Shown here one piece after another: positions 44,222-52,682 of a DNA stretch of 64,000 nt. The DNA lies in NCBI GenBank assembly GCA_024701455.1, contig JABXYP010000001.1:1368001-1432000 (forward strand). The letters are read 5' to 3'. Below the pieces are notes generated by a model, which saw nothing but the letters and a program-made list of their open reading frames with translations, was not told the origin of the DNA and ran no database searches. The number at the start of each line of letters is the position of its first letter. The stretch's first letter is position 1. This stretch comes from Bacillus sp. A301a_S52 (GTDB taxonomy: Bacteria; Bacillota; Bacilli; Bacillales; Salisediminibacteriaceae). Made by a program: the position numbers and the translations under genes.

Positions 44222-45493
44222 ATGATGAACAGACTTTTGTCTTTAAAGAGAAAACTGGCGTCCATCATGAGTATACTTGTTTTCATAAGTATTTTTAGCT
44301 ATTCGAGTCACGTTTATGGAGATGGCCAATTAACAGACACGGATGATGTAGAATCATTAACTGTAGCTCTCTATCCTTATGTGCCAGATTTAGAGAGATT
44401 CGAGAAAGCGGTTGCTGAGGAATGGGCTACCGTTCAACCAAATATTTCATTGAATTTTATCGATTGGGATGGGTATTCAACAGATCCAGATGACGATTTA
44501 GATGTGTTTGTTTTTGATGCGATTTACCTATCTCATTTTATTGAGGAAGATTATTTAATGCCACTCACACTTGATGAGATTGATGAAAGTTCAGATATTT
44601 TATCATTCGCATTAGATGGCGTCACAGTAAGTGGCGATGTTTATGCTATTCCACAGATTGTCTGTACGAATTTGCTATACACAAGGGCAGGCGATACATC
44701 GCTGTCAGGCGTTTCTTCAGTTCCTGAGTTATATCAGAAGCTTGGCCCTAGACAATCTAGCGGTATTATTCCTGAACTTGATGAAGGTTTATTAATAGAC
44801 ATGTCAGGTAGCACGACGAAGGTTCTCATGTATCTTGATGCACTCCTTGATACGACAGGTGTATATACCGACTATGACGTTTTGCCGGAATTAACTCACT
44901 TAAATCGACAGGCGTTGAACAGCCTCGTCTTGCTACAACGGATGGCCGGTCCGCAACAATCAAACTACTGGCCAGACAATAATGATCCTTATATTCGAGC
45001 GGAATGGTTTGAAGATGGCTATGGTAAAGCTTATATTGGGTACACAGAAGCTATGTCCTCCATGGGTGATTTTGCTAATGACGTCAAATTTAAAACAATA
45101 TCTTTATCAAATAAGACAGATATTCCAGTATTTTATGGAGATGTGGTCGGAATTAATTCGGCAATCACTGATGAAGGAAAACAGGAAGCAGCTATTGAGC
45201 TAGCAAATGTCATTGCTGCAACAGATACATTGGTTGATGCCGTGTCAGCAGACGAAAATAATCCTTATCCGCAATATCTGCTCCCAGCGAGGGAGAGCGT
45301 CTACGATAAGTTGGAAGGGGACTATCCAATTTATGGAGAACTAAAAGAGATAGCCACACATGAAGATAATAAATTATTTAAGATGGGGGCGTCTGCTCGT
45401 CCATGGCTTGATGATGCAAAACCTATTATTGCAGATAAATTAGCAACAAAAGCTAGCAATAAAAAGCGTGATTATAATCCTGCAATTAAATGA
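44222..45493 (+). CDS. bcmE: secreted thiaminase I
   Basis: SD aaaaggaggac precedes ATG 44222. The 423-residue precursor has a signal peptide (to about residue 33, HVYG). The mature part has the binding-protein fold of thiaminase I: LYPYVPDLERFEKAV, DWDGYSTDPDDDLDVFVFDA, PQIVCTNLLY with nucleophile Cys148, GYTEAMSSMGD with base Glu276, and NPYPQYLLPARESVYDKL. It exchanges the thiazole of thiamin for another nucleophile outside the cell. This can destroy rivals' thiamin or release pyrimidine for salvage. It ends a cluster behind a TPP riboswitch. Confidence 0.93.
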   Translation: MMNRLLSLKRKLASIMSILVFISIFSYSSHVYGDGQLTDTDDVESLTVALYPYVPDLERFEKAVAEEWATVQPNISLNFIDWDGYSTDPDDDLDVFVFDAIYLSHFIEEDYLMPLTLDEIDESSDILSFALDGVTVSGDVYAIPQIVCTNLLYTRAGDTSLSGVSSVPELYQKLGPRQSSGIIPELDEGLLIDMSGSTTKVLMYLDALLDTTGVYTDYDVLPELTHLNRQALNSLVLLQRMAGPQQSNYWPDNNDPYIRAEWFEDGYGKAYIGYTEAMSSMGDFANDVKFKTISLSNKTDIPVFYGDVVGINSAITDEGKQEAAIELANVIAATDTLVDAVSADENNPYPQYLLPARESVYDKLEGDYPIYGELKEIATHEDNKLFKMGASARPWLDDAKPIIADKLATKASNKKRDYNPAIK

Positions 45494-45542
45494 TTGTAAA
45501 CAGGACAGAACTATAAGGCTGATCACTTGAAACTAATATTTT

Positions 45543-45582
45543 TAAGATGCTTCTATCAATTAGATAAAAGCATCTTTTTTTA
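45543..45582 (+). terminator. terminator of the thiaminase gene
   Basis: AAGATGCTTCTATC pairs with AGATAAAAGCATCTT, then TTTTTT. Confidence 0.85.
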
Positions 45583-45584
45583 AT

Positions 45585-45690
45585 ATAGGTAAGCACCTTA
45601 AACCTACCTGCTCAAAATAGAGAAAAGAGATTATTTATTTAGTCGGGAGCTATCGGACGCTATTTTCTGATTGAATGATCGTTATATTTG
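45585..45690 (+). mobile_element. family A element, degenerate
   Basis: ATAGGTAAGCACCTTAAAC, CTACCTGCTCAAAATAGAG, TTTATTTAGTCGGGAGCTATC and TGATTGAATGATCGTTATAT align with the family. The left TTTATCACAG is lost and hairpin 2 is missing. Confidence 0.6.
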
Positions 45691-45708
45691 TAAAGTTGAC
45701 TTTACAAA
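45687..45708. promoter_or_regulatory. operator 1 of the XRE/DUF2178 pair
   Basis: A 22-bp palindrome: TTTGTAAAGT, spacer TG, ACTTTACAAA. Confidence 0.7.
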
Positions 45709-45733
45709 AGCTCTCGCTTGTTTTAAAATCGAA

Positions 45734-45753
45734 ATGTAAAGTAAACTTTACAT
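45734..45753. promoter_or_regulatory. operator 2 of the XRE/DUF2178 pair
   Basis: A 20-bp palindrome: ATGTAAAGT, spacer AA, ACTTTACAT. It shares TGTAAAGTnnACTTTACA with operator 1, with a centre-to-centre distance of 46 bp, and lies just before the RBS. Confidence 0.72.
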
Positions 45754-45774
45754 CATGAAGGAGGAAGGGTTCAT

Positions 45775-45981
45775 GTGTTGTTAAATAATGTAAAAGAATT
45801 ACGTGCAAAACATAAGATGACGCAAAGTGCTTTAGCTGAAAAAGTAGATGTGACAAGACAAACAATTGTAGCCTTAGAAAAAGGGAGTTATATCCCGTCG
45901 TTAATGCTAGCTCTAAATATAGCTAAAACGTTTGATTTAGCTGTTGAAGATATTTTCTTTATAAAGGAGGATAAATCATGA
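45775..45981 (+). CDS. short XRE-family HTH regulator (YozG-like)
   Basis: GTG 45775 (or TTG 45778) is the start, with SD aaggaggaag; the ATG at 45773 is out of frame. The 68-residue protein is almost only an HTH (VKELRAKHKMTQSALAEKVDVTRQTIVALEKGSYIPSL, given here by its ends) with a short tail. Two matching palindromes upstream suggest autorepression. Its TGA overlaps the next start (ATGA), so it is coupled to a DUF2178-like membrane protein, a common Bacillus gene pair of unknown stimulus. Confidence 0.87.
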   Translation: MLLNNVKELRAKHKMTQSALAEKVDVTRQTIVALEKGSYIPSLMLALNIAKTFDLAVEDIFFIKEDKS

Positions 45982-46442
45982 GGATTTTACGTCATATAGC
46001 CATCACAATAACATTGGTTGTATTGTTTGGGTGGGTCATGAGTGAATTTTATTTAGCAATGGTGGATATATCGGAGTTCAATCCCAATGGTGGAGATACG
46101 ACGATGTTTGAAATGAATCTAAATCCGTTTATTGCGTTTATTTGTTTAGGTGGTGTGACGACTTTTGTCCGTCTTCGAAAACGGAAGAAAGAGGAATGGT
46201 CGAAAGCCTTGCTACTACCTGAAGAATTTAACGAAAAAGATGAACGGGAGACTGAAATAACGAATCGAGCTTGTCGGGCATCCTATATTAGTTTGATGTG
46301 GGCAACATCGATCATTTCTGCTCTGTTGCTTTTTTATCCATTTGTTTCAAAGGCGATACCATTCTACCCTATTATAATTTTTCTCTTATTGCCTTTGACC
46401 CAGTTATTAACTTATCTCATCTCATGGTATCGACACTATTAA
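45978..46442 (+). CDS. DUF2178-like membrane protein
   Basis: ATG 45978 overlaps the regulator stop (ATGA) and follows the SD aaaggaggataa. The 154-residue product has TM helices at about 7-27, 53-70, 104-123 and 128-148. A cytoplasmic KDERETEITNRACRAS segment before TM3 is characteristic of DUF2178 proteins that travel with small XRE regulators. Function not known; the pair may respond to membrane stress. Confidence 0.78.
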   Translation: MRILRHIAITITLVVLFGWVMSEFYLAMVDISEFNPNGGDTTMFEMNLNPFIAFICLGGVTTFVRLRKRKKEEWSKALLLPEEFNEKDERETEITNRACRASYISLMWATSIISALLLFYPFVSKAIPFYPIIIFLLLPLTQLLTYLISWYRHY

Positions 46443-46469
46443 CTTAACCCGAAGCGTATGGGAACTTTA

Positions 46470-46570
46470 ATTCGGTAGAGGCTGACGTCCTCTGATTCCT
46501 TGCTGCTTCAGTTTCCTCGGGAAAAACACTCTGCTGAATTTTCAGCTATTGCTTTTCCCGCTGGAATCGC
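46470..46570. repeat. dispersed-type hairpin repeat
   Basis: CGGGAAAAAC and GCTTTTCCCG face each other around the palindrome GCTGAATTTTCAGC (46532-46545). The design recalls the GGGAAAAGCG...CCCGCGG-type dispersed repeats of Bacillaceae and partly family B. Only one copy was seen in the window. Confidence 0.4.
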
Positions 46571-46695
46571 CATCTGTCACTTTTGGAGAAACTGTCATGG
46601 TTTCGGTAACACTTGAGGCTACATTTATTAGAAATAGTAAGATAATTACCCTTTATGACACAGTCAAAAAGGCATTCACAGCTTGAGGCAATAGT

Positions 46696-47094
46696 TTATT
46701 TTATTGCAATATAAATGTTAATGTCGCCATTTACTCGGTATTCCTCATAATCATAGGAGTAAGTCCGGTTTAATTCACCTGATTCTTCTAAATGCCAAAT
46801 TTTTTGCCAGGCCTTAAAAACACCTTGTTCATCGGTTGTATCCACGTGAAAAACCTCATATTTTTCATTTTCTGGAAGTGATAAGTCGGCCGATTCCTCT
46901 GTCGTTTTAATTGCCACACTTAATGTATAGTCCCCTTTATAATCACTTTCATAATCATGATATAGTCCGTATAACGAATCATCATGATCAGCTAGATTAG
47001 CACTAGCTATTTTCCATAGCTCAGTTATTTTTTGCAAAACGAGATCATCATTAAAATTGTTAGTGCGAGTACTTTTAATAAGTAATAAGTTCAT
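46696..47094 (-). CDS. GyrI-like effector-binding domain protein
   Basis: ATG 47094 follows the SD aaaaggagct; an upstream frame start at 47130 lacks one. The 132-residue product reads like the second half of a GyrI domain: ELWKIASANLADHDDSLYGLYHDYESDYKGDYTLSV (ends given) and the C-terminal NRTYSYDYEEYRVNGDINIYIAI. It has no DNA-binding part. Similar single-domain proteins are ligand-binding partners of AraC or MerR regulators. Ligand and partner unknown. Confidence 0.72.
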   Translation of the reverse strand: MNLLLIKSTRTNNFNDDLVLQKITELWKIASANLADHDDSLYGLYHDYESDYKGDYTLSVAIKTTEESADLSLPENEKYEVFHVDTTDEQGVFKAWQKIWHLEESGELNRTYSYDYEEYRVNGDINIYIAIK

Positions 47095-47130
47095 GAAATT
47101 AGCTCCTTTTTGTATGTAGTGGTAAAGCAA

Positions 47131-47393
47131 TAGGGCTTTTCAAGCTGTTCACAGCAAGTAAGTATAGGCATAAGCACCGCATATGAGAACTAGCGTTCCT
47201 ATTTAATTTAGCATACATCTTTTTTCTTGTCTATTGTAACTATTGTTTTAGAGTTAATGGCTCTCAGCAAATAAAGAGAAGAAGAATAAATGAGTGGTTG
47301 TCACAAAACGTTAGATAATTTGCTTACTGCAAAATACATTTGCATACTAAAAGACATGCTGTTTATTGTAAAACAACATGTCGAACGTTTTTC
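47131..47393. other. gene-free stretch
   Basis: 263 bp with no supported gene. A weak inverted repeat ACATGCTG...ACAACATGT lies near 47354-47382. Confidence 0.35.
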
Positions 47394-47582
47394 TTAGTTG
47401 AAAAACAAGTAATAAAGGACGCCTGCCACAATAAAAAGTGGTGTGATGACGTATAAAGAACGTTTAACGCTCTTAAAAAAAGCACGATTTCCTTGGCCTT
47501 TTCCCTCCACAGCTGCGAGCTCAGCGGCAAGCCAGAAAAGAGTCACAACACCTATCCCGATTCCTATTATCCATCCCATCAT
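47394..47582 (-). CDS. small two-TM membrane protein
   Basis: ATG 47582 (or the next ATG 47579, with better spacing from the SD gaaaggat) gives about 62 residues. Two TM helices (residues 4-25 and 42-61) flank a basic loop (EGKGQGNRAFFKSVKR). Upstream in-frame codons fall in family B DNA and are ignored. Family not recognised. Confidence 0.55.
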   Translation of the reverse strand: MMGWIIGIGIGVVTLFWLAAELAAVEGKGQGNRAFFKSVKRSLYVITPLFIVAGVLYYLFFN

Positions 47583-47623
47583 ACCATCCTTTCCCAGTTT
47601 AATAATTAAATTGTAACACAGCT

Positions 47624-47778
47624 GAGTCGAGTGAATAATGATGTTTTTAAAGCAATAACACGACCCATATAAATAATTATTAATTTTATCGCAGACAACC
47701 ATCCGTCTGAAATGAGACGGCCTAATCATGATTCGAATTCTGACATCTTATTCTGAATTTATGACTTTCACTTAGTTA
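47624..47778 (+). repeat. family B repeat with a family A left-end scar
   Basis: TGAGTCGAGTGAATAATGATG, AAAGCAATAACACGA, then TTTTATCGCAGACAACCATCC (A left end) joined to GTCTGAAATGAGACGGCC and ATGATTCGAATTCTGAC (B right part). Confidence 0.65.
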
Positions 47779-47787
47779 AGTAGTAGA

Positions 47788-47907
47788 TTATTTTTCTTTA
47801 GAGTAGGAGGAGTTATTAACAGTGTCTTCTGTTATTTTCACTTGACAACAAGTCATTGTTTTAGATTTTTTACTAGTAGAAGTTAAAGCTTTAAACCATT
47901 TTTTCAT
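47788..47907 (-). CDS. 39-residue peptide with a CC motif, downstream of the ArsP-like permease
   Basis: ATG 47907 has a very strong SD (aaaggaggtgacaccct). The peptide starts MKKWFKALTS, is basic at the front and holds TCCQVKI at residues 19-25. It is 37 bp after the permease stop on the same strand, so it is probably translated from the permease mRNA. The vicinal Cys pair could bind arsenite, antimonite or another soft metal and hand it to the permease. Too short for secure family assignment. Confidence 0.6.
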   Translation of the reverse strand: MKKWFKALTSTSKKSKTMTCCQVKITEDTVNNSSYSKEK

Positions 47908-47944
47908 AGGGTGTCACCTCCTTTTTTATCATAAGATTTTTTGG

Positions 47945-48811
47945 CTAAGAAATGAAATAGAAGATAAAACCTGAAATAGTTGACATGGCGATGACTGAAA
48001 TGACAAACATGACGATGAGTGTTTTCTTAAAGATCGCTTTTAATAACACTAGCTCTGGCAGACTTGCGCCAGCAGAACTTATCATCATTGCCATGACGGG
48101 ACCGAGGGCCATGCCATTCATAATTAAAACCTGTGAAATAGGAATCATACTCGATAAGCGGATGTATAAAGGAATGCCGACAACCGCAGCTACTGGAATG
48201 AGCCAGAGGGCATCTCCACCGAAATGAGCGCTAATAAATTCAGCTGGTACGAGTCCATGAATGACGGCGCCAATTGCAGCACCGAGTAATAAGTAAGGAT
48301 AGACACTTTTCATTAATGTTAACGTGTCTAACCAGGCGTGTTTGAACGAAAAGCGGGAATCTTTTGGCTGATAGCCTGTCATGATGACTTTTTTAACGTC
48401 TTTCTCAAACCCAAATTTCTCTAAAGATAGTCCGATAACTAACGATAAAGTAGCAGTAATTAACATATATATAATGGTTACTTTCCAGCCCATGATTACT
48501 GTCATAATTGTTAAAATAGTTGGATCAAGCACAGGTGAAGCGAATAAGAACACCATGACGATCCCGAATCTCACGCGGTTTTTAAGAAGATTAACAATGA
48601 TTGGGATCGTGGAGCATGAGCAAAAAGGCGTGATGAAAGCAAATAATAGGGCAATAATTGCGCCTACAAGTGGATGCGACGTTTTCAGCTTTCGCTCAAC
48701 TTTATCGTAAGGTATGTAGCTTTGAAATAAATTAATGAGAAAAGACACGATGACAAAAAGAGCCGTCAATTGGAATGCCAGTGTAGCAAAGCTTATAAAT
48801 GTGTCGACCAT
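47945..48811 (-). CDS. ArsP/DUF318-family permease
   Basis: The 288-residue, eight-TM protein has the family motif TPFCSCSTIPI (residues 61-71) in an early helix, a second half with GIPLYIRLSSMIPISQVLIM, and AMMISSAGASLPEL. ArsP proteins export organoarsenicals, and other DUF318 members handle metals. An ArsR gene sits upstream on the same strand and a CC-motif peptide downstream, supporting a metalloid role. SD aaaaggtgatg precedes ATG 48811. Confidence 0.87.
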   Translation of the reverse strand: MVDTFISFATLAFQLTALFVIVSFLINLFQSYIPYDKVERKLKTSHPLVGAIIALLFAFITPFCSCSTIPIIVNLLKNRVRFGIVMVFLFASPVLDPTILTIMTVIMGWKVTIIYMLITATLSLVIGLSLEKFGFEKDVKKVIMTGYQPKDSRFSFKHAWLDTLTLMKSVYPYLLLGAAIGAVIHGLVPAEFISAHFGGDALWLIPVAAVVGIPLYIRLSSMIPISQVLIMNGMALGPVMAMMISSAGASLPELVLLKAIFKKTLIVMFVISVIAMSTISGFIFYFIS

Positions 48812-48862
48812 AATAACATCACCTTTTAAAAGTATTTGTTTGTAAGTTTTACATCAAAAAAA

Positions 48863-48875
48863 ATTGATATATCGA
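48863..48875. promoter_or_regulatory. ArsR-type operator candidate before the permease
   Basis: TTGATATATCGAA is an imperfect palindrome (one mismatch) in the 87-bp gap between the ArsR gene and the permease. Confidence 0.4.
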
Positions 48876-48898
48876 ATAGTAATTAACCCCGGTGACCG

Positions 48899-49216
48899 TC
48901 ACGAATCAGCCGGGCGTAGAAGACAGCAGAGCTCCTCTGAAAGTAAATGATTAATAACATCAGAGTGAATAGTATAATAGTTCCAAGTTCCTCTTTTTTC
49001 TTTTAATATTAAATCTGCCTCTAACAAAATTTTTAAATGATAAGAAAGCTTTGATTGAGGAAGATCTAGTACCTCTGTTAAATCACACACACATGTGGCC
49101 CCTTGTTGACAGAGAAGAGAAAGAAGATGCAACCTTTTTTGATCAGCCAGTGCTTTAAAACGCTTCTCGTATAGAGAGAAGTCAGGTAAGGCTTTAACTG
49201 GTAGTGTCTTGTTCAT
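48899..49216 (-). CDS. ArsR/SmtB-family metalloregulator
   Basis: The 105-residue protein has the winged HTH of ArsR: KALADQKRLHLLSLLCQQG, then QSKLSYHLKILLEADLILKEKRG. The metal motif in the recognition helix region is TCVCDL (Cys42 and Cys44), as in arsenite/antimonite sensors, with a further Cys pair near the C-terminus (EELCCLL). It should repress itself and the ArsP-like gene until metalloid binds. SD gggtgatga precedes ATG 49216 and a palindromic operator lies 15 bp further up. Confidence 0.9.
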   Translation of the reverse strand: MNKTLPVKALPDFSLYEKRFKALADQKRLHLLSLLCQQGATCVCDLTEVLDLPQSKLSYHLKILLEADLILKEKRGTWNYYTIHSDVINHLLSEELCCLLRPADS

Positions 49217-49230
49217 ATCATCACCCTTGC

Positions 49231-49246
49231 ATCAAATTTATTTGAT
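49231..49246. promoter_or_regulatory. ArsR operator
   Basis: ATCAAA-TTTA-TTTGAT, a perfect 16-bp inverted repeat, just before the arsR-like gene. ArsR sites typically have ATCAA/TTGAT half sites. Confidence 0.65.
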
Positions 49247-49321
49247 TTATCGAAACAATACCACACTTGAAAATTATTGGCAAGCGATTAATTATAAAAA
49301 TTGCAGCATATTTTTAGCAAT

Positions 49322-49364
49322 CGTGATATCTCTCACATCGTATTCCTTGAATGCCTTCTATAAT
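49322..49364 (+). promoter_or_regulatory. Fnr-type class II promoter of the radical SAM gene
   Basis: CGTGA-TATCTC-TCACA (49322-49337) matches the Bacillus Fnr box TGTGA-N6-TCACA in 9 of 10 positions. TATAAT follows at 49359-49364. With a start site about 7 bp after the -10, the box centre is at -41.5, the classic class II position. Confidence 0.75.
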
Positions 49365-49395
49365 AATTAAGAGAAGAAAATGAAGGGGGTTAACG

Positions 49396-50499
49396 ATGAA
49401 ACTATCCAACTTTAATCAAAATCCTTTTATTGTCATATGGGAACTGACGCGTGCTTGCGAGTTGAAATGCCTTCATTGTCGAGCAGAAGCGCAATACCAT
49501 CGTCACCCTTTAGAATTGTCATTGGAAGAAGGTAAGGCATTAATAGATGAAATTTACGAGATGGACAATCCGATGCTCGTTTTTAGTGGAGGAGACCCCT
49601 TAATGCGTCCAGATGTGTTTGCCCTTGCTGACTATGCAACGCAAAAAGGTGTCCGGTTATCTATGACTCCAAGTGCCACGGAAAATGTGACAAAACAGGC
49701 TATTGAGAGGGCAAAGGAAGTTGGTCTTGCTAGGTGGGCTTTTAGTCTTGATGGGCCTACAGCGAAGATTCATGATCATTTTAGGGGGACAGAAGGGTCG
49801 TTTGCATTGACGATGAAAGCGATCTCGTATTTGCAGGAATTGAATGTGCCGATTCAAATTAATACCGTTATCTCACGGTACAATTATGAGACGTTAGAGG
49901 AGATGGCGGCATTAGTAGAGAGGTTAGGTTGTGTGTTGTGGAGTGTGTTTTTTCTTGTGCCGACTGGCAGAGGAAAGGAATCAGATATGATTGCCCCTGT
50001 AGAGCATGAAAAAACGTTTCTATGGCTATACGAATTAAGTAAACGGTCATCATTTGATATAAAAACAACAGCAGCACAGCATTATCGTCGTGTTGTTATT
50101 CAACAAAAAATGAGAGAGAGCACTAGTGAAGACAAATCGATTCGCTATAAAGATGTATTAAGTGAAGGACATACTGGGAAAGTCGATGGTCTTGGACGAG
50201 CGCCAAAAGGTGTTAATGATGGAAATGGATTTGTATTTATTTCGCATATTGGAGATGTTTATCCAAGTGGACTATTGCCCGTGAAATGTGGGAATGTACG
50301 GGACACCCCGATTGCAGATATTTATCGAGAATCTCCGATATTACAACAGCTTCGAACACCTGATAACTATAAAGGAAAATGCGGGGCCTGTGAATTTCGT
50401 TACGTGTGTGGTGGCTCCCGCTCCCGAGCTTATGCGATGACAGGTGATTATTTGGAAAGTGATCCGTTTTGTATCTATATTCCGAAAGCATTAAGATAA
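49396..50499 (+). CDS. radical SAM/SPASM protein (TIGR04053-like), Fnr-controlled
   Basis: SD gaagggggt precedes ATG 49396. The 367-residue protein has the radical SAM cluster Cys21-x3-Cys25-x2-Cys28 (CELKCLHC), GGDPLMRPD for SAM binding, and a C-terminal SPASM domain with KCGACEFRYVCGGSR and a last Cys in SDPFCIYIP. Members of this type often modify peptides or build cofactors. The Fnr-type promoter suggests use under oxygen limitation. It may belong with heme or molybdopterin-linked anaerobic respiration; the substrate is unknown. Confidence 0.88.
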   Translation: MKLSNFNQNPFIVIWELTRACELKCLHCRAEAQYHRHPLELSLEEGKALIDEIYEMDNPMLVFSGGDPLMRPDVFALADYATQKGVRLSMTPSATENVTKQAIERAKEVGLARWAFSLDGPTAKIHDHFRGTEGSFALTMKAISYLQELNVPIQINTVISRYNYETLEEMAALVERLGCVLWSVFFLVPTGRGKESDMIAPVEHEKTFLWLYELSKRSSFDIKTTAAQHYRRVVIQQKMRESTSEDKSIRYKDVLSEGHTGKVDGLGRAPKGVNDGNGFVFISHIGDVYPSGLLPVKCGNVRDTPIADIYRESPILQQLRTPDNYKGKCGACEFRYVCGGSRSRAYAMTGDYLESDPFCIYIPKALR

Positions 50500-50619
50500 C
50501 AAGTTAGACAGGCTATGGGACATGTCGATTTGAATTCTTAAACAGATCAAATGAAGCTTAGATTGAAGCTAAAGTGTATTCGACAATAAATTGTGAAAAT
50601 AATAATTTTTGATATGGAA

Positions 50620-50647
50620 AATGGCTCTCACAACTGTGAGGGCCATT
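50620..50647. terminator. bidirectional hairpin
   Basis: AATGGCTCTCAC / GTGAGGGCCATT, between convergent genes, with TTTTCC on the minus side. Confidence 0.6.
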
Positions 50648-50688
50648 CATATTCACGGGGTTCTGTTTCAATGTGTCAATCTATTGTG

Positions 50689-52089
50689 TTACTCAGGGAT
50701 GTAATAGTCTGATGTACCGTTTTTTACTAACCCGTGGTCTTCCAAATCGACTACAAATAAATAGAACGATTCCGCGTCCATTCCTGCATCTTCATGGGTA
50801 ATTAACCGTTCTTCAATCAACGAGATAAGCCATAAATCATCTTCTGTCAGTTGTCCGTCATTTACCTCATTATTCTCATCAAGAGCGGCTTCTTCTTCTT
50901 GATCACCATACAATAACGTGGCGATACTCGCGATATAGTCATCGAACGCTCGCTCTAAATCTAATCCTAAATCTGAGAATATATCATGGGAGACGGAATG
51001 ACGCTCTTCATTATAAAAAGTAAACTCGGGATCTTGATTATACGTGAAGACGTTTGAGAATGAAGCTTCTAAGTTATAGTGTGTGCCTTCTTCTTCAAAT
51101 TCAAATGAAAAGGTGAGTGAATTTTCGATAATTAAGCCGTCTTCGAGCAGAAAACCTGCGGAAATAGTCCCGGTTATATTTTCATCTACGGCATTTTCTA
51201 GTTGCTCAATCCCTTCGGTAACACTTTGTTCTGTAACATCTTCGTAAATGCCTGTCATATCGGCATCTTCTTTTACAGCTTCTAATGTGGCAAGTTCTGC
51301 TTCAATTAGAAGATCAAATTCTAAATCGGTATATAACCAGTCATCTTCCACAGTGATAAAACCTGTGTCATGATGCTCTGCAATATAGTCTAGTGTGTGA
51401 CCGATCATAAATTCATTAAGTTGTTGTGTTGTCTCATCACTGTGAAAGAAGCTTTCTTCTAAAGTAACATTTTGTGTCAATTGCGTTTCTTCAAAATACT
51501 CTTCAAAAATTGGCATAAAAAGAGGATTGAACTCGGCCGAGAAAAAGTCCCCCATTTCCTCATTATTTCCAAATAAATATAATTCTTCTTGAACCATAGG
51601 GACGTTAGGAACAATTTGATACGAGAAGGTGTCTATCATTTCTGGCATAAATGCTACATATGGGTCCAAATCGATAGCCATCTCACCTTCAATTTCATCA
51701 ATGTAAAGATGGAATGGCATCATGAATAAAATATCTTCCCCATGTAAATCACTCGTTAAATTCAAATCACTTGTTAACTCTAAAACATGATTTTCATTAT
51801 CTAATATAAGCGTTCCTGTACCAGATATATCATCAAATAGATCGGTTACTAGGTCAAAAATCATTTCCTCATCACCGTAAAGATACCAATCTTCCGAACT
51901 AGCATCAGAAGTAAGACTAATATCAAATTCACTATCAATTTGGACAGTATCTTCAGTAAAGAGTCCCTTAATAGCATTTGCCAATTTAGCCTCTGCAGAC
52001 GTAAGAAGGGAATAGCCGATGAGGCCTGCGATGCTAAGGATAATCACACTTGTTATGATAATCCCTATTTTTACTTTTTTAGTGGCCAT
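50689..52089 (-). CDS. membrane-anchored, very acidic extracytoplasmic protein, unknown function
   Basis: ATG 52089 is chosen by the SD aaggatgat; ATG 52101 overlaps that SD. The 466-residue protein has one TM helix (about residues 7-29) and a large outside domain with extreme Asp/Glu content and almost no Cys or Lys clusters. Beta-strand-like alternation (FITVEDDWLYTDLEFDLLIE) suggests a beta-rich fold. The C-terminal 60 residues (TEDDLWLISLIEERLITHE) may be helical. I do not recognise the family. High surface acidity would suit alkaline or salty surroundings. Confidence 0.7.
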   Translation of the reverse strand: MATKKVKIGIIITSVIILSIAGLIGYSLLTSAEAKLANAIKGLFTEDTVQIDSEFDISLTSDASSEDWYLYGDEEMIFDLVTDLFDDISGTGTLILDNENHVLELTSDLNLTSDLHGEDILFMMPFHLYIDEIEGEMAIDLDPYVAFMPEMIDTFSYQIVPNVPMVQEELYLFGNNEEMGDFFSAEFNPLFMPIFEEYFEETQLTQNVTLEESFFHSDETTQQLNEFMIGHTLDYIAEHHDTGFITVEDDWLYTDLEFDLLIEAELATLEAVKEDADMTGIYEDVTEQSVTEGIEQLENAVDENITGTISAGFLLEDGLIIENSLTFSFEFEEEGTHYNLEASFSNVFTYNQDPEFTFYNEERHSVSHDIFSDLGLDLERAFDDYIASIATLLYGDQEEEAALDENNEVNDGQLTEDDLWLISLIEERLITHEDAGMDAESFYLFVVDLEDHGLVKNGTSDYYIPE

Positions 52090-52101
52090 ACAATAAATCA
52101 T

Positions 52102-52682
52102 CCTTATCTGTAAAAAAATTATAAAATCACCGTACTATTATCGCATAAATTGCTTAGTTACTAAGTTTCGTTTTTTTACAGGAAATTAGTCATAGGATGA
52201 CCCTTTATGATGAAAGAATTGGCGAAAAACATAGAAGGACAGGAGAAATATAAGTATTTCTCCCTGATTTTCAGAAGATTTTAGTACTAATTAAGGTTAT
52301 AAATACAAAATACGACACTAATCTACTTAAAAAGCTATGATTTATAAGACGTCTTAACTAAAAATCAAACTTGCATATGGTTACTGTCGTAAGAAGAATG
52401 AGTTGAAGGCGAGCCCCACGTGTAGTGGGGATGAGTCATAACGTTCGGAAATAACAATACAACCATGATTTATTCAAATACATGGTTATTAACTCAAATT
52501 TTAGTTATCTACTTTTTTGGACTGACATCGAAGTGCGAACAGATCGCAATAGCCTTTGAATTTCTAGATTGATCTACCGTAGAGCACGTTTATTAGAATA
52601 AAAGTAATTTACGCATAAGAATATCTATCTGTATATTGGTGGGGACGTTTAACTTTATCAGGAAGGGGGGAAAATTAGCGGA
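52102..52682. other. 580-bp gene-free stretch
   Basis: Only a small hairpin, CCCCAC-gtgta-GTGGGG (52415-52431), stands out. No gene with an SD was found; AT-rich elsewhere. Confidence 0.4.
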
